A stretch of 64,000 bases of DNA from NCBI GenBank assembly GCA_937918935.1, contig CAKZSI010000077.1, positions 1 through 64,000 on the forward strand, read 5' to 3'. The stretch is from an uncultured Chloroflexales bacterium. GTDB lineage: Bacteria > Chloroflexota > Chloroflexia > Chloroflexales > Chloroflexaceae. Of the stretch, positions 8,513 to 17,971 are shown one piece after another. How positions within the stretch are numbered: the first letter of the stretch is position 1; each line of letters opens with the position of its first letter. The notes under the pieces are model-generated. The model did not search any database. It saw only the letters and a list, made by a program, of their open reading frames with translations, and had not been told where the DNA came from. Made by a program: the position numbers and the translations under genes.

Positions 8513-11500
8513 ATGGCCCGATCAACCGCTGACACGCCAGCGGCGCTCACCGAGATCGCCAGGACGGTGCTCAAGAAGCGCTATCTGATCCGCGACGAAC
8601 AGGGCAATGTCGTCGAGACCCCGGAAACGATGTTTCGGCGCGTCGCCGATACCATTGCTGCGGTGGAGCAGCGCTACGGCGCCAGCGACGAACAGACGGC
8701 CCGCTGGTCCGACACATTCTACCACCTGATGACCCAGGGGCTCTTCGAGCCAAACAGCCCGACCTTGATGAACGCCGGGCGCCCGTTGGGAATGCTGTCG
8801 GCCTGCTTTGTGCTGCCGGTGCAGGATAGTCTTGAAAGCATCTACGACACGATGAAGCACGCCGCCCTGGTGCACCAGTCGGGCGGGGGTACCGGCTTCG
8901 CCTTCAGCAACCTGCGCCCGCGCAACGACGTGGTGCGTTCAACCATGGGCGTGGCCTCGGGCCCGGTCAGTTTTATGGAGGTCTACAACTATTCCACCGA
9001 GGCGATCAAGCAAGGTGGCACGCGTGAGTCGTAGACTACGGCGCGTGTAAAATCTCGCGAATTGCTGGGACGCCCTGAGAGCTCTCTTGCCACAACGTAG
9101 CCGGCAACGGCAGGCGTGATGGCTTGAAAAGTAGAGAGATTGGGTCATCAGCAGCCAGGCCTCCGGGGTGACCCGGAGGAAGGTTCAGAGACTACCGAAC
9201 ACTTGTGTGGTTACTCTGGCGCATGTTCGGATAACCCGGTTATGCGATGATGTTCTGGGAGGGGATAGCCCTCCCGGACCCTCGGGCAGGGGCGGGGGGA
9301 AAACCGGGTTCCCCACCCTCCTTCGGCGAAGGCCACACAAGCCAGTAGGGCCCGGCGTGGAGCAATCTCGCCGGGTGGCGCGAGACAGGGTCCATCGAAG
9401 AGGCAGGTTAGCGCTACTCGATGGGCACTGATGAGAGAGTCCGACCTCGCACCGAAAGGGCGAGAGCCAGGCAGAAATGACCTGGCCCCGCGATGGCGGA
9501 GTAACAAGCCGGCGTGGCGCCAATATGGGCATCCTGCGCTGTGATCACCCGGATATTCTGAGTTTTATCACGTGTAAACTCGATATCACCAGGATCACGA
9601 ATTTTAATATCAGTGTCGCGATTACCGACGCTTTCATGGACGCGGTACGGAAGGATACCGAGTACGATCTGATCAACCCGCGCACCGGCCAGGTGCATAT
9701 CGCTTCCCGCGAGGGTCTGAAACATCCCCTCACCGGCGAACTGCTGGTCCCACCGGGCCAGCCAACCCGGGTGCGCGCGCGGATGGTCTTCGATCTGATT
9801 GTGCAGTGCGCCCATGCCACTGGCGAGCCAGGGTTGTTCTTCATTGACCGGGCCAACGAGTACAATCCGGTGCCACACATGGGCATGTACGAGGCGACCA
9901 ACCCCTGCGGCGAGCAGCCACTCCTCGCCTACGATGTCTGCAACCTCGGCTCGATCAATCTGGGCAAGTTTGTGACCGCTCAACGAACGATTGACTGGGA
10001 GGCGCTGCGGGTGGTGGTACACCAGAGCACCCGCTTCCTCGATAATGTGGTGGACGCGAACAACTACCCGCTGCCGCAGATCACCGAGGTGAGCCAGCGC
10101 ATTCGCCGCATCGGCCTGGGGGTAATGGGCTGGGCCGACATGCTCGTCCGTCTCGGCGTGCCCTACAATTCGTCCGAGGCCATCGAACTGGGTCGCGAGG
10201 TGATGGGCTTTGTTGACGAGCAGGCCCGGGTCGCCTCCGAGCAACTGGCCGCTGAGCGAGGGGTCTTCCCCGAGTGGGAGCGTTCGATCTGGGGGCCCGA
10301 CGCCACCTGCGCCCGGCGCCCCGATGGGTCCCGGATTCGCCCTGAGCGGCGCCTGCGCAACTGTAACATCACCACCGTCGCCCCCACGGGGACGATCAGC
10401 ATGATCGCCGGTTGTTCATCGGGCATCGAACCACTCTTCGCCATCGCCTTCTGGCGCTACCAGGCGGAAACGCGCATGCTCGACATTAACCAGGACTTCG
10501 TGGCCCAGGCGCGGCGCGAGGGCTGGTATAGCGAGGCGCTGATGGAGCGCATCGCCGATACCGGCCATATCCATCATCCCGAGGTACCCGCCGAGGCGCA
10601 GCGGGTCTGGGTCACGGCCCACGACATCAGCCCCGAGTGGCACGTGCGCATGCAGGCGGCCTTCCAGGAGCACACCGACAGCGCGATCTCCAAGTGCATC
10701 GCCGCGGGAACGCTGATCCCCACCTCGCGGGGGTTGATCCGCGTCGAGGCGTTCGCTGAGACGGTTGAAGCCGACACCTTCACGCCTCTCGACGGCGCCA
10801 CCCGCACGGCTCAGGGCTATCGGATCACCCAGCACTACCACGCCGGCTACAAGCCTGCGGTCAAAATCACCCTTGACAATGGCTCATCGCTCACGGGGGC
10901 GAGCGGATCTCACCGCGTCCTCACCCCCGACGGCTGGCGGGTGATGTCGGAACTGAAGATCGGCGATGTGGTGCTCGGGCGCCTGGTGGCCTCGCACGGG
11001 CCCGGCGGCGCGCCCATCGAAGGGCCGGTTGCGTGCGCCGCCACCGCCAGGCGCGCCGTCCGGCTTCCCGAGCGCATGGGTCCCGATCTCGCCCTCTTCC
11101 TGGGCATGCTGGCGGCGGCCGGCCACATCGTCGAGACGACCGGGTTCGTTGGTCTCGCCTGCGCCGACGAGGTGGTCGAGCGGACCTTCGGCGAAGTGGT
11201 CGAGCGTCTCTTCGGCGAGGCGCCCCGGGCGCTTGAGGACCGGCGCGTGGGGGCGCGGGTGCGTTACGTGACCTCACGCGAGCTTGCGCGCGGCGTCGCT
11301 GCGCTGATCGGCGATGGCCCCAGCAACCGGCGCGTCCCCGACCAGATCCTGGTCGGCAGCGCCGGGGAGAAGCTGGCATTTCTGGCGGGCCTGTCGCTCG
11401 ATGGCTACCTGGCACCGCGCACGGGCATACTCTACGTCTACGCCGGGGGTTCCGAGAGTCTGGCCTACGAAGTGGCCGAACTGTGCCGCAGTTTCGGCCT

Positions 11501-12677
11501 GCCGCTGGTACACCAGGAACGCCAGCCGGTTCCGGGGCTGGGGATGAGGCACGTCGTTGCCGTCTCGAACGAACTTCAGGGGTTGATCCGCTGTGTGGAG
11601 GACCACAAGAACGCACGGCCGGTGGAGCGGGAGTACCTGGTATTCGTCGGTGATCGGGCCAATGGGCCACTCGCTGCCGATCACCCCGACGTTGCCGGCG
11701 TGCAGGCGATGCGCGAACGCGGGCATGCCTGGTGCACCCGGAGCGTGGCCGAGCGCATGGGCTGGCCGACCGACATGCTCGCCTACAGCGTGACGGCCAT
11801 CGAGGATGCCGGTCTGGTCGATCTGTACGACATCGAGGTAGAGCAGGCCCACGAGTACGTAGTCAACGGGATCATCTCCCACAACACAATCAACTTCCCC
11901 CACGACGCCACGCCCGATCAGGTGCGCGAGGCGTATGAACTGGCCTACAGCCTGGGCTGCAAGGGCATTACGGTGTACCGTGATGGGTCGCGGGCCAACC
12001 AGGTGCTCTCGACCGGCTCCACCGCCACCCCGACGCAGCAACCCGCAGCGGCGGCCCCCGCGCCGGCCACTCAGGCGCCGCGGCCCGCCGAAGCCCCTGC
12101 CGCGCCCCCTGTGCCGCTGGCGCTGGAGCCGCGAAAGGTACCCGCCGAGGGCCTGCCCAGCCACTCGTATCCGGTGGTGACGCCCCTGGGCAAGCTGCGG
12201 CTCTTCGTCACCGAACTTGACGGCCAGCCCTTCGAGGTCTTCGCGATCATCGGGCGCGCCGGGAGCGATGTGATGGCCTTCACCGAGGCGATCGGGCGCC
12301 TGCTCTCGCTGTCGCTGCGCTGCGGGGTGCCAGTGAAGCTGCTGGCCGAGCAACTGCGCGGCATCGGCGGGGCGCGCTCGGCGGGCTTCGGACCCGACCG
12401 GGTGCGCTCGGTGCCCGATGCCATCGGCAAGCTCTTGCAGGACCACTACGTACACAACGAGCAGCCTCACGCCCCCAAACCACTCAAGCCGGGGGTGGGC
12501 GGCGCCAGAGGGGTGACCAATGGCCACCATGGGCCGGAGGTTGCCTCATATGGGGAACTGGGCACCCGCACCGAGGTCGTCGCTACCGGCGAGATCTGCC
12601 CCGACTGCCAGAACGCCACGCTGCTCTACGAGGAGGGCTGCCGGAAGTGTTACATATGCGGGTACACCGAGTGTTGA
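8513..12677 (+). CDS. nrdJ: Adenosylcobalamin-dependent ribonucleotide reductase, split by a group I intron and an intein (joined 8513-9025 + 9513-12677)
   Basis: Class II reductase converting ribonucleotides to deoxyribonucleotides for DNA synthesis. Exon 1 encodes residues 1-171 and ends in KQGGTR; the frame then hits TAG at 9032. Exon 2 resumes with [16 protein letters not shown], exactly the next conserved residues of the family. The joined precursor is 1225 residues; removing the 397-residue intein (residues 566-962) gives 828. Visible family motifs are [45 protein letters not shown] with catalytic cysteines, and [17 protein letters not shown]. After a Pro/Ala-rich linker the C-terminus carries a CPDC...[12 protein letters not shown] cysteine cluster typical of NrdJ. 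AAAGGAG precedes the ATG. The ATG at 9477 that opens the second frame is inside the intron and is not a start. Confidence 0.93.
9026..9512 (+). mobile_element. Group I self-splicing intron, 487 nt, no endonuclease gene
   Basis: Interrupts nrdJ between two Arg codons. P1: exon bases 9018-9025 pair with internal guide 9041-9048, with the required U-G pair at the splice site (T9025/G9041). P10: 9037-9040 pair with the 3' exon start 9513-9516. P3: 9052-9058 with 9244-9251 (one bulge). P element AATTGCTGGGA at 9060-9070 and Q at 9147-9156 form P4; P5 is 9082-9087 with 9133-9138. P6 hairpin 9160-9179 has a GTGA tetraloop. R element GTTCAGAGACTAC at 9183-9195 and S around 9430-9442 (AGAGAGTCC) form P7. 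P9 (9446-9464) has a GAAA loop; P9.1 is 9466-9486. The intron ends in G9512. No open frame for a homing enzyme fits. Confidence 0.9.
9257..9316. repeat. Dispersed composite palindrome inside the intron
   Basis: Hairpin GGGAGGG-GATAG-CCCTCCC (9257-9275) followed by GGACCCTCGGGCAGGGGCGG and a GGGGGAAAACCGGGTTCCCC palindrome (~9295-9314). The order and wording match intergenic copies, notably 12691-12757 (15 identical bases at 9269-9283 and 12706-12720). It lies in the P8 side of the intron, between P3 and P7 3' strands. Confidence 0.65.
10695..11885 (+). mobile_element. Intein in NrdJ (397 residues) with decayed LAGLIDADG domain
   Basis: The host protein reads ...TDSAISK, then a 397-residue insert from Cys to Asn, then TINFPHDA..., which is the uninterrupted family sequence. 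Splicing block A starts [13 protein letters not shown]; block B is [16 protein letters not shown], where the usual T-x-x-H is S-x-x-H; blocks F/G are [19 protein letters not shown] and IISHN, with penultimate His and terminal Asn. The +1 residue is Thr. Two endonuclease motifs are seen: [14 protein letters not shown] (11086-11127), lacking the catalytic Asp, and [13 protein letters not shown] (11374-11412), retaining it. Protein splicing looks intact; DNA cleavage is probably lost. Confidence 0.9.
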
Positions 12678-12690
12678 GATAAACAAGAAA

Positions 12691-12757
12691 TCCGGGAGGG
12701 CTGAGCCCTCCCGGACCCTCCCCGTGGGCGGGTATAGGGAAACCCGGTTTTCCCATG
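12691..12757. repeat. Dispersed composite palindrome between nrdJ and crtY
   Basis: An 11-bp perfect hairpin (12691-12701 with 12705-12715, loop TGA) is followed by CCTCCCCGTGGGCGGG and a second palindrome AGGGAAACCCGGTTTTCCC. It sits between convergent genes and could terminate both. This is the clearest full-length copy of the composite element. Confidence 0.7.
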
Positions 12758-12802
12758 CCCCTGCTGGAGTGTGAGCACGGCTCGTGGTCCTGGCCCACGG
12801 CC

Positions 12803-13987
12803 CTATGTCCGCGAAGCGGCCAGCATACTCGCCAGCATGCCCTCGGCCCGGCGGCGCGTCACGTTCCAGGAGGCGCAGAGGAAGGCAAAGACATTCACCG
12901 TTGCCATCAGGGCGAACTCTTCGAGCAGGGTCGTCTCCTCGTCCAGAAAGCGCAGCACGCGCTGGGGCGCATTGCGGCTGAAGAGTTGCTCGAAGAAGGT
13001 GCGGCCCTGCTCAAGGCCCTGATCGAGCACGTGCAGCAGCACACTATCCATCCAGGCGTGCCGGCTGAGGGGCGCTTCGGGGTAGAACGGCTGGCCAGTT
13101 TGGCGCAGGCTGGCGGCGATCCGCGCCGACTGCCGCTGGATGCGCTGGAAGGTGTAGCCCGTGGAGGCCTTGGTCATACCGCCAGCGGTGCCAATATTCA
13201 TCACATGCGGGCTGGGACGGCGCTGGAACGGAATGTCGGTCATCGGAATAACGCCGTACTCAACGTGCTGAACGGCGTAACTCTCAATCCCCAGTTGCTG
13301 ACGAATGTAGTGCTTCAGACCCGTATCGTAAACCTCTTGCGGCTCCAGTTCGGGCGAGAAGAGGGTGTACTCGACCAGGGCCGTTCGCTCGTCGTAAGGC
13401 AGAACGTAGACAAACCGCACGTCATTCTGCTGTTCCACCCGAAAATCCATGAAGGTTGCTGCGTCGGGGTCAAAGACCGGCTGTGAGGTGGTAATGACCC
13501 AGCCTTTGAAGTGTTGCAGCCAGTAGGTGTGGCCGGGTGGGCGGGGCGCGGGGCGGTAGATGCTGTTGAAGGCCCAGTTCCCGCGAATCTCCTGCCCGTC
13601 CACCCAGACGGCGACGCCGCCGGGGGCTTCGGCGATGCGCTCGACCCGCCCTTGCAGACGAGTGATGTTCGAGCGGGTAGCGATCCAGTCGTGCATAAAG
13701 CGGTAAAAGTCACCACCCTGGATCATCTTGTAATGGTAGGGCTCGATGGCAATCCTTTCCGAGTAACGCTCGCCGTGGAACCAGATTTGCTTCCAACTCC
13801 GCGCCACCAGGGCTTCGAAGGGTCCCGCTCCGACCTCCCAGAAGCACCAGGTGCGATCATTGCGCTGTTTGGCGTCCTGTTCAATAATCAGAACCTGCCG
13901 ATCGTGTAACCCCGCCTGATCGAGATGGTACGCGAGGCTCAGGCCAGCAGCCCCCCCGCCAGTGATGATGTAGTCGAATTGACTCAC
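12803..13987 (-). CDS. crtY: Lycopene cyclase, CrtY type
   Basis: A 394-residue flavoprotein-like cyclase expected to close the beta-ionone ring(s) of lycopene in carotenoid synthesis. The N-terminus DYIITGGGAAGLSLAYHL is the dinucleotide-binding fold; RTWCFWE is a CrtY hallmark; FMDFR, YGVIPMTD and GGMTKASTGYTF follow in the order and place expected of the family, and the length is typical. The start is a GTG at 13987 (cryptic ribosome site), chosen because the FAD motif begins at once after it. No other carotenoid gene is adjacent; the next minus-strand gene upstream is holB after a 240-bp gap. Whether it makes one or two rings cannot be read from sequence. Confidence 0.88.
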   Translation of the reverse strand: MSQFDYIITGGGAAGLSLAYHLDQAGLHDRQVLIIEQDAKQRNDRTWCFWEVGAGPFEALVARSWKQIWFHGERYSERIAIEPYHYKMIQGGDFYRFMHDWIATRSNITRLQGRVERIAEAPGGVAVWVDGQEIRGNWAFNSIYRPAPRPPGHTYWLQHFKGWVITTSQPVFDPDAATFMDFRVEQQNDVRFVYVLPYDERTALVEYTLFSPELEPQEVYDTGLKHYIRQQLGIESYAVQHVEYGVIPMTDIPFQRRPSPHVMNIGTAGGMTKASTGYTFQRIQRQSARIAASLRQTGQPFYPEAPLSRHAWMDSVLLHVLDQGLEQGRTFFEQLFSRNAPQRVLRFLDEETTLLEEFALMATVNVFAFLCASWNVTRRRAEGMLASMLAASRT

Positions 13988-14072
13988 GGTCTTCTCTACC
14001 CTTCATCAATCCTGTTCCCGTGAGCAGTGTAACACAGGCTTCAAGCCCTGGTTCAATGTTGATCCCTCTCAC

Positions 14073-14167
14073 GGTTATGCAGAGGTGTGGAGGCGCAGAA
14101 GTACGGTCGCCATTTCATTGCGCTCCCCCAGATCCACACCTCTACACCTTCACACCTCCACATAACC
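14073..14167. repeat. Inverted-arm element, copy A
   Basis: Begins GGTTATGCAGAGGTGTGGAGG and ends with CCTCCACATAACC, with CACACCTCTACACC just inside. Two other copies occur at 17972-18057 and 50208-50286. No coding capacity; resembles a small non-autonomous repeat. It lies between crtY and holB. Confidence 0.65.
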
Positions 14168-14229
14168 GGTCTCGTGGAGGCGCGGGCCGTATTGATCTAA
14201 ACAGGCGTGAACTCTGACTGATCCCGGTA

Positions 14230-15252
14230 TCACCCCCCCGGGGCGTGCAGAGCCAGGTTCTCCAGCACCAGGTTGGGATTGGCATTCTCGCGGAGTTGTT
14301 GGGCTGCCTGGCCGAGCTGGGTGACGAAGGCGTAGATCCGGGGGAGGGAGTGACGTTGCACGATGCGTTCCAGGTCGGCCTGGCGGTCAATGTTCACGAC
14401 CCATTCCGGGCTGCCCGCAGCGACGAGCAGCGCGTCTCGCCACCAGCTTTGCCATAACTCCAGCCAGGCGAAGACGCTCTCCTGTTCGCCGCCACGGTAC
14501 TCTCTGGCCCGCTGCTCGGCCCAGCGCATCCCCTCGCCGCGCCCCTGTTCGTGGATGGCGAGCAGGGCAGCGAGGTGCTCATCGCGCCGGGCGATCGCCT
14601 GGGGCGTTTCCAGCAACCGTAGGGCCTGGCCGATGCGCCCACCGCTCCAGGCGGCCAGCAAGGCCGCGGTTGCAGGATCGGCGCCCCGGCTTACCAGCGC
14701 CGCGACCACCTGGCGCCGGGGGAGCGGGCGCAGGCGCAGGACCCGGCAGCGGGACACGATGGTGGGCAGTAGCTCATTGCTGTCGGCTACCAGGATCAGC
14801 GTGGCGTAGGGCGGCGGCTCTTCGAGCGTCTTGAGCATGGCGTTGGCAGCCTCTTCGCTGAGCCTTTCGGCATCGTGGAGGATCAACACCCGGCGCTGCG
14901 CCTCATACGGTCGCAGCGTAATATCGCGCTGCCATTCGCGGATGGTGGTAATCTTGAGCTCTTTCTGGCGCGCAGCCTCTTCAGCTTTGGCGGCAGCCGC
15001 CTGGCTCTCCATGCTCGCGACGCGCACATCGGGATGATTGCCGCGTTCGATGCGCCGGCACGCGCGGCAGGCCAGACACGGGTCGCCGGCCCCCTGCTGG
15101 CAATTGAGGGCCTGAGCCATGCGCAGCGCCAGCAGGCGCTTGCCCAGGCCAGGCGGGCCGCTGAAGAGATAGGCATGGGCATCGGCGCCGGAGCGGATGC
15201 TCACCCGCAGTTGCTCGACGGCCCACTCGTGCCCGATGATGCCCCAGGTCAT
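14230..15252 (-). CDS. holB: DNA polymerase III delta-prime clamp-loader subunit
   Basis: A 340-residue AAA+ protein that helps load the replicative sliding clamp. It opens with [19 protein letters not shown], has Walker A GPPGLGKR, the four-cysteine zinc module [10 protein letters not shown] preceded by a fourth Cys (DPCLAC), the sensor/Walker B stretch [11 protein letters not shown], and the SRC motif ([12 protein letters not shown]) of clamp-loader subunits. Between the zinc module and Walker B there is an Ala/Glu/Lys-rich insert of about 25 residues. It ends 4 bp after the fabF gene region begins on the same strand order (fabF stop at 15257), so holB follows fabF closely and may be cotranscribed with it. 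Confidence 0.9.
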   Translation of the reverse strand: MTWGIIGHEWAVEQLRVSIRSGADAHAYLFSGPPGLGKRLLALRMAQALNCQQGAGDPCLACRACRRIERGNHPDVRVASMESQAAAAKAEEAARQKELKITTIREWQRDITLRPYEAQRRVLILHDAERLSEEAANAMLKTLEEPPPYATLILVADSNELLPTIVSRCRVLRLRPLPRRQVVAALVSRGADPATAALLAAWSGGRIGQALRLLETPQAIARRDEHLAALLAIHEQGRGEGMRWAEQRAREYRGGEQESVFAWLELWQSWWRDALLVAAGSPEWVVNIDRQADLERIVQRHSLPRIYAFVTQLGQAAQQLRENANPNLVLENLALHAPGG

Positions 15253-15256
15253 CTTG

Positions 15257-16669
15257 CTACACCTTCCGCAGCACCAGCACCGCGTTCACGCCGCCAAATC
15301 CAAACGAGTTCGAAAGGGCGATCTGCACCTCGGCGGCGCGGCTGGTATTGGGCACGTAATCGAGGTCGCACTCCGGATCCGGCTCATCGAGGTTGATCGT
15401 CGGCGGAATACGGCCGTGGCGCATGGTCAGCACGGTTGCGGCGGCTTCGACCGCTCCGGCGGCACCGGTAAGGTGCCCGATCATGGACTTGTTCGAACTG
15501 ATTGGCACACTGTAGGCATACTCGCCGAAGACGAGCTTGATGGCGCGGGTCTCAGCCAGGTCGCCGGCGGGGGTAGCAGTGGCGTGGGCGTTGATATAGT
15601 CCACCTGCTGGGGATCGATGCGGGCGTGGTGAAGCGCCAGACGCATCGCCCGCGCGGCGCCCAGGCCCTCAGGGTCGGGCGAGGTGATATGGTAGGCATC
15701 GGCGGTGGCGCCGTAGCCGGCGACTTCGGCCAGCATGGGCGCGCCGCGACGCCGGGCGCTCGAAAGGCGTTCGAGGACCAGCACCGCCGCCCCTTCGCCG
15801 GGCACGAAGCCGTCGCGGCGGAGGTCGAAGGGGCGCGAGGCCCGCGCGGGCGCGGCGTTGTGGGCGGTGCTCAGCGCGCGCATCACGCAGAAGGCGCCGA
15901 GGCCCAGTTCGGTGATCGGCGCCTCAGCGCCGCCGGCCAGCATCACTTCGGCATCGCCGCGCTTGATGATCTCCGCCGCTTCGCCTATGGCCTGGGTTCC
16001 CGCGGCGCAGGCCGTGCTGATGGCCGACGTATAGCCTCGCAACTCCAACTGCATGGCCACCTGGCTGGCCGGCATATGCGGCAAGGCTGCGGGGATAAAG
16101 AATGGGCTGATCTTCATGCCGCCCTGCCGCGCCAGCGTAAGCGCGGCCTGTTCCGCGTCGGGCAGCGAGGTGGTGCCGCAACCGATGAGGGCGCCGATCT
16201 CCTCACATGTACTGGCATCGATCCGTAGCCCGGCCGCCTCGACCGCCATTCGCGCCGCGGCCACCGCCATCTGACTGGCGCGCGACATCCGTCGCGCCTC
16301 GCGCGCCTCCATAAACTGCTGCGGATGGAAGTTGGGCACCTCGCCGGCGATCTGGCACGGGTAGGCGCTTGGATCAAAATGGGTAATCCGCCCGATCCCG
16401 CTGCGCCCGGTCACCAGTCCTTCCCAGAACGGTTCGACGCCAACGCCAAGGGGTGAGACCACGCCCATGCCAGTGATCACCACGCGCCGGTCCTCGTGTT
16501 CCTCTTCGATTGGCAGGGGTTGAACCGCGGCAATCGGGGCTTCATCGAGCAAAACGTCGGCCAGCAACTCGTTAATCTGCGCTTCGAGATCGTCGGTCTC
16601 GAACGCGGTGAGCAGGCCAGGCAATTCCGCTCGCAGGGCCGCCCGGCGACTGATCGGCGTCTGCGCCAT
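15257..16669 (-). CDS. fabF: 3-oxoacyl-ACP synthase II with an N-terminal extension
   Basis: A 470-residue condensing enzyme that elongates acyl-ACP with malonyl-ACP. The catalytic triad is visible: Cys221 ([10 protein letters not shown]), His in [11 protein letters not shown] and His in [12 protein letters not shown], plus [13 protein letters not shown] at the end. Relative to the E. coli enzyme, whose active Cys is 163, the protein carries about 58 extra N-terminal residues, acidic and leucine-rich ([20 protein letters not shown]), before the RRVVITGMG start of the thiolase fold. The ATG at 16669 has AAGGAG upstream and lies after a good promoter, so the extension is likely real. The holB gene follows 4 bp downstream. 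Confidence 0.92.
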   Translation of the reverse strand: MAQTPISRRAALRAELPGLLTAFETDDLEAQINELLADVLLDEAPIAAVQPLPIEEEHEDRRVVITGMGVVSPLGVGVEPFWEGLVTGRSGIGRITHFDPSAYPCQIAGEVPNFHPQQFMEAREARRMSRASQMAVAAARMAVEAAGLRIDASTCEEIGALIGCGTTSLPDAEQAALTLARQGGMKISPFFIPAALPHMPASQVAMQLELRGYTSAISTACAAGTQAIGEAAEIIKRGDAEVMLAGGAEAPITELGLGAFCVMRALSTAHNAAPARASRPFDLRRDGFVPGEGAAVLVLERLSSARRRGAPMLAEVAGYGATADAYHITSPDPEGLGAARAMRLALHHARIDPQQVDYINAHATATPAGDLAETRAIKLVFGEYAYSVPISSNKSMIGHLTGAAGAVEAAATVLTMRHGRIPPTINLDEPDPECDLDYVPNTSRAAEVQIALSNSFGFGGVNAVLVLRKV

Positions 16670-16707
16670 ACGGGTCTCCTTGGCAGTGAATTGGGCGCTA
16701 TCGGCGT

Positions 16708-16736
16708 ATAATAGCACGGCCTTGCGGTGGTCGCAA
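16708..16736 (-). promoter_or_regulatory. fabF promoter
   Basis: On the minus strand TTGCGA (16736-16731) and TATTAT (16713-16708) are 17 bp apart. The -35 end touches the stem of the hairpin at 16736-16776. Confidence 0.6.
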
Positions 16737-16776
16737 AAAGGGGTGTGAGAGGGCCAGACCCTCTCACACCCCTTTT
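16736..16776. terminator. Long perfect hairpin between moaA and fabF
   Basis: An 18-bp perfect stem (16736-16753 with 16759-16776) around a CCAGA loop, flanked by AAAA on one side and TTTT on the other, so it can act as an intrinsic terminator for moaA just before the fabF promoter. Confidence 0.8.
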
Positions 16777-16828
16777 GCAAATGGGAAGGCATAGACGTGC
16801 GAGGCTCTCCCAGGCCCTCCCGAAGAGG

Positions 16829-16861
16829 GGTTTTCGGAGGGACTTTACCCCTCCGAAAACC
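16829..16861. terminator. Hairpin after moaA
   Basis: GGTTTTCGGAGGG (16829-16841) pairs perfectly with CCCTCCGAAAACC (16849-16861) around ACTTTAC. It begins 8 bp after the moaA stop on the minus strand and is the nearer of two terminator-like hairpins. Confidence 0.75.
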
Positions 16862-16868
16862 GCTGATC

Positions 16869-17933
16869 TTAGCCTCCCAGTTCCGACATGCCGCGCAGGG
16901 TAGGCAGCACGCCTTCGGGCAGGCCGTGGCCCCAGGGCTTCAACTGTACCGCGTGACGGATCAGTTGCTCCACCTCGGCCCGGGTCGCCCCGGCGCGAAT
17001 AGCCGCCCGCAGATCGACCTCGTCATCGCGGAGCAGGCAGAGGTGCAGGCGCCCGTCAGCGGTGAGGCGCATGCGGTTGCAGGTGGCGCAGAACGGGTCG
17101 GTGACAGCACTGATGAAGCCGAGTTTGCCCGGCGCGCCCTGGATGCGATAGCGCCGCGCCGGGTCGGCCGGGTCCTGCCCGTAGGGAATCAGCGGGCCAA
17201 AGTGGGCCTCGATGCGGGCGATCAGTTCGGCAGTGCTGACCACGCCCTCTTCGGCCAGGCCAGCCACGCCGGTCAGCGGCATGACCTCGATGAAACGGAA
17301 CTCCCAGGGGTGTTGCGTGGTCAGGGTCGCCAGTTGGACTACCTCGTCGTCGTTCATTCCGCGCACCACCACCGCGTTGAGCTTGATCGGATGCAGGCCC
17401 GCTTCGTCGGCAGCTTGAATCCCGGCCCAGACCTCGTCGAGGTTGCCGCCGCGGGTCATCTGGCGGAACTTCACCGGGTCGAGGCTGTCAATACTGATGT
17501 TCACCCGATCGAGGCCGGCAGCCTTGAGTGGCGCGGCCAGGCGTCGCAGCCGCAGGGCGTTGGTGGTCAGGGCGATCTGTTCGATGCCGGGGATGGCCTT
17601 CATTGCGCGGATCAACTCGACCAGATCCTGGCGCAGGGTCGGCTCACCGCCGGTGAGGCGCAGCTTGCGGAACCCGGCGGCAGCGGCGGCGTGGACGACC
17701 AGTAGCAACTCGTCGTTGGTCAGCAACTCGGGGCGCGGCTGGAAACGCATCCCCATCGCCGGCATGCAGTAGACACAGCGCATGTTGCAGCGGTCGGTCA
17801 GCGAGATGCGCAGATAATCGATGCGCCGGCCAAAGCTGTCGTGGGCGGGAACATCGGTCGGATAGTGTGGAAGGCGCTGCGGCTCGTAGAAACTGATCGG
17901 GACGACGCCCTTCATCGGGTGTTCGTTCGTCAT
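16869..17933 (-). CDS. moaA: GTP 3',8-cyclase MoaA (molybdenum cofactor synthesis)
   Basis: A 354-residue radical SAM enzyme catalysing the first step of molybdopterin synthesis. The SAM-binding cluster motif is CNMRCVYC after YLRISLTDR; GGEPTLR follows; the second cluster near the C-terminus is CATCNRMRLTADGRLHLC (C-x2-C-x13-C), and the protein ends in the family's Gly-Gly (SELGG). The ATG at 17933 is supported by GAGG upstream; an internal ATG (MKGVV) is seven codons later. It lies 139 bp downstream of mrp with repeat copy B between. No other moa/moe genes are in the window, so the molybdoenzyme served is unknown. Confidence 0.95.
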   Translation of the reverse strand: MTNEHPMKGVVPISFYEPQRLPHYPTDVPAHDSFGRRIDYLRISLTDRCNMRCVYCMPAMGMRFQPRPELLTNDELLLVVHAAAAAGFRKLRLTGGEPTLRQDLVELIRAMKAIPGIEQIALTTNALRLRRLAAPLKAAGLDRVNISIDSLDPVKFRQMTRGGNLDEVWAGIQAADEAGLHPIKLNAVVVRGMNDDEVVQLATLTTQHPWEFRFIEVMPLTGVAGLAEEGVVSTAELIARIEAHFGPLIPYGQDPADPARRYRIQGAPGKLGFISAVTDPFCATCNRMRLTADGRLHLCLLRDDEVDLRAAIRAGATRAEVEQLIRHAVQLKPWGHGLPEGVLPTLRGMSELGG

Positions 17934-17971
17934 GACACGCCTCATTGCGATGGGAGATGAGGAGATGGGGA

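Noticed and set aside
9477-12677. A separate reductase gene starting at the ATG 9477
   Set aside because: The first 12 codons lie in the intron's P9.1/3' end, have no ribosome site, and the conserved sequence begins exactly at 9513.
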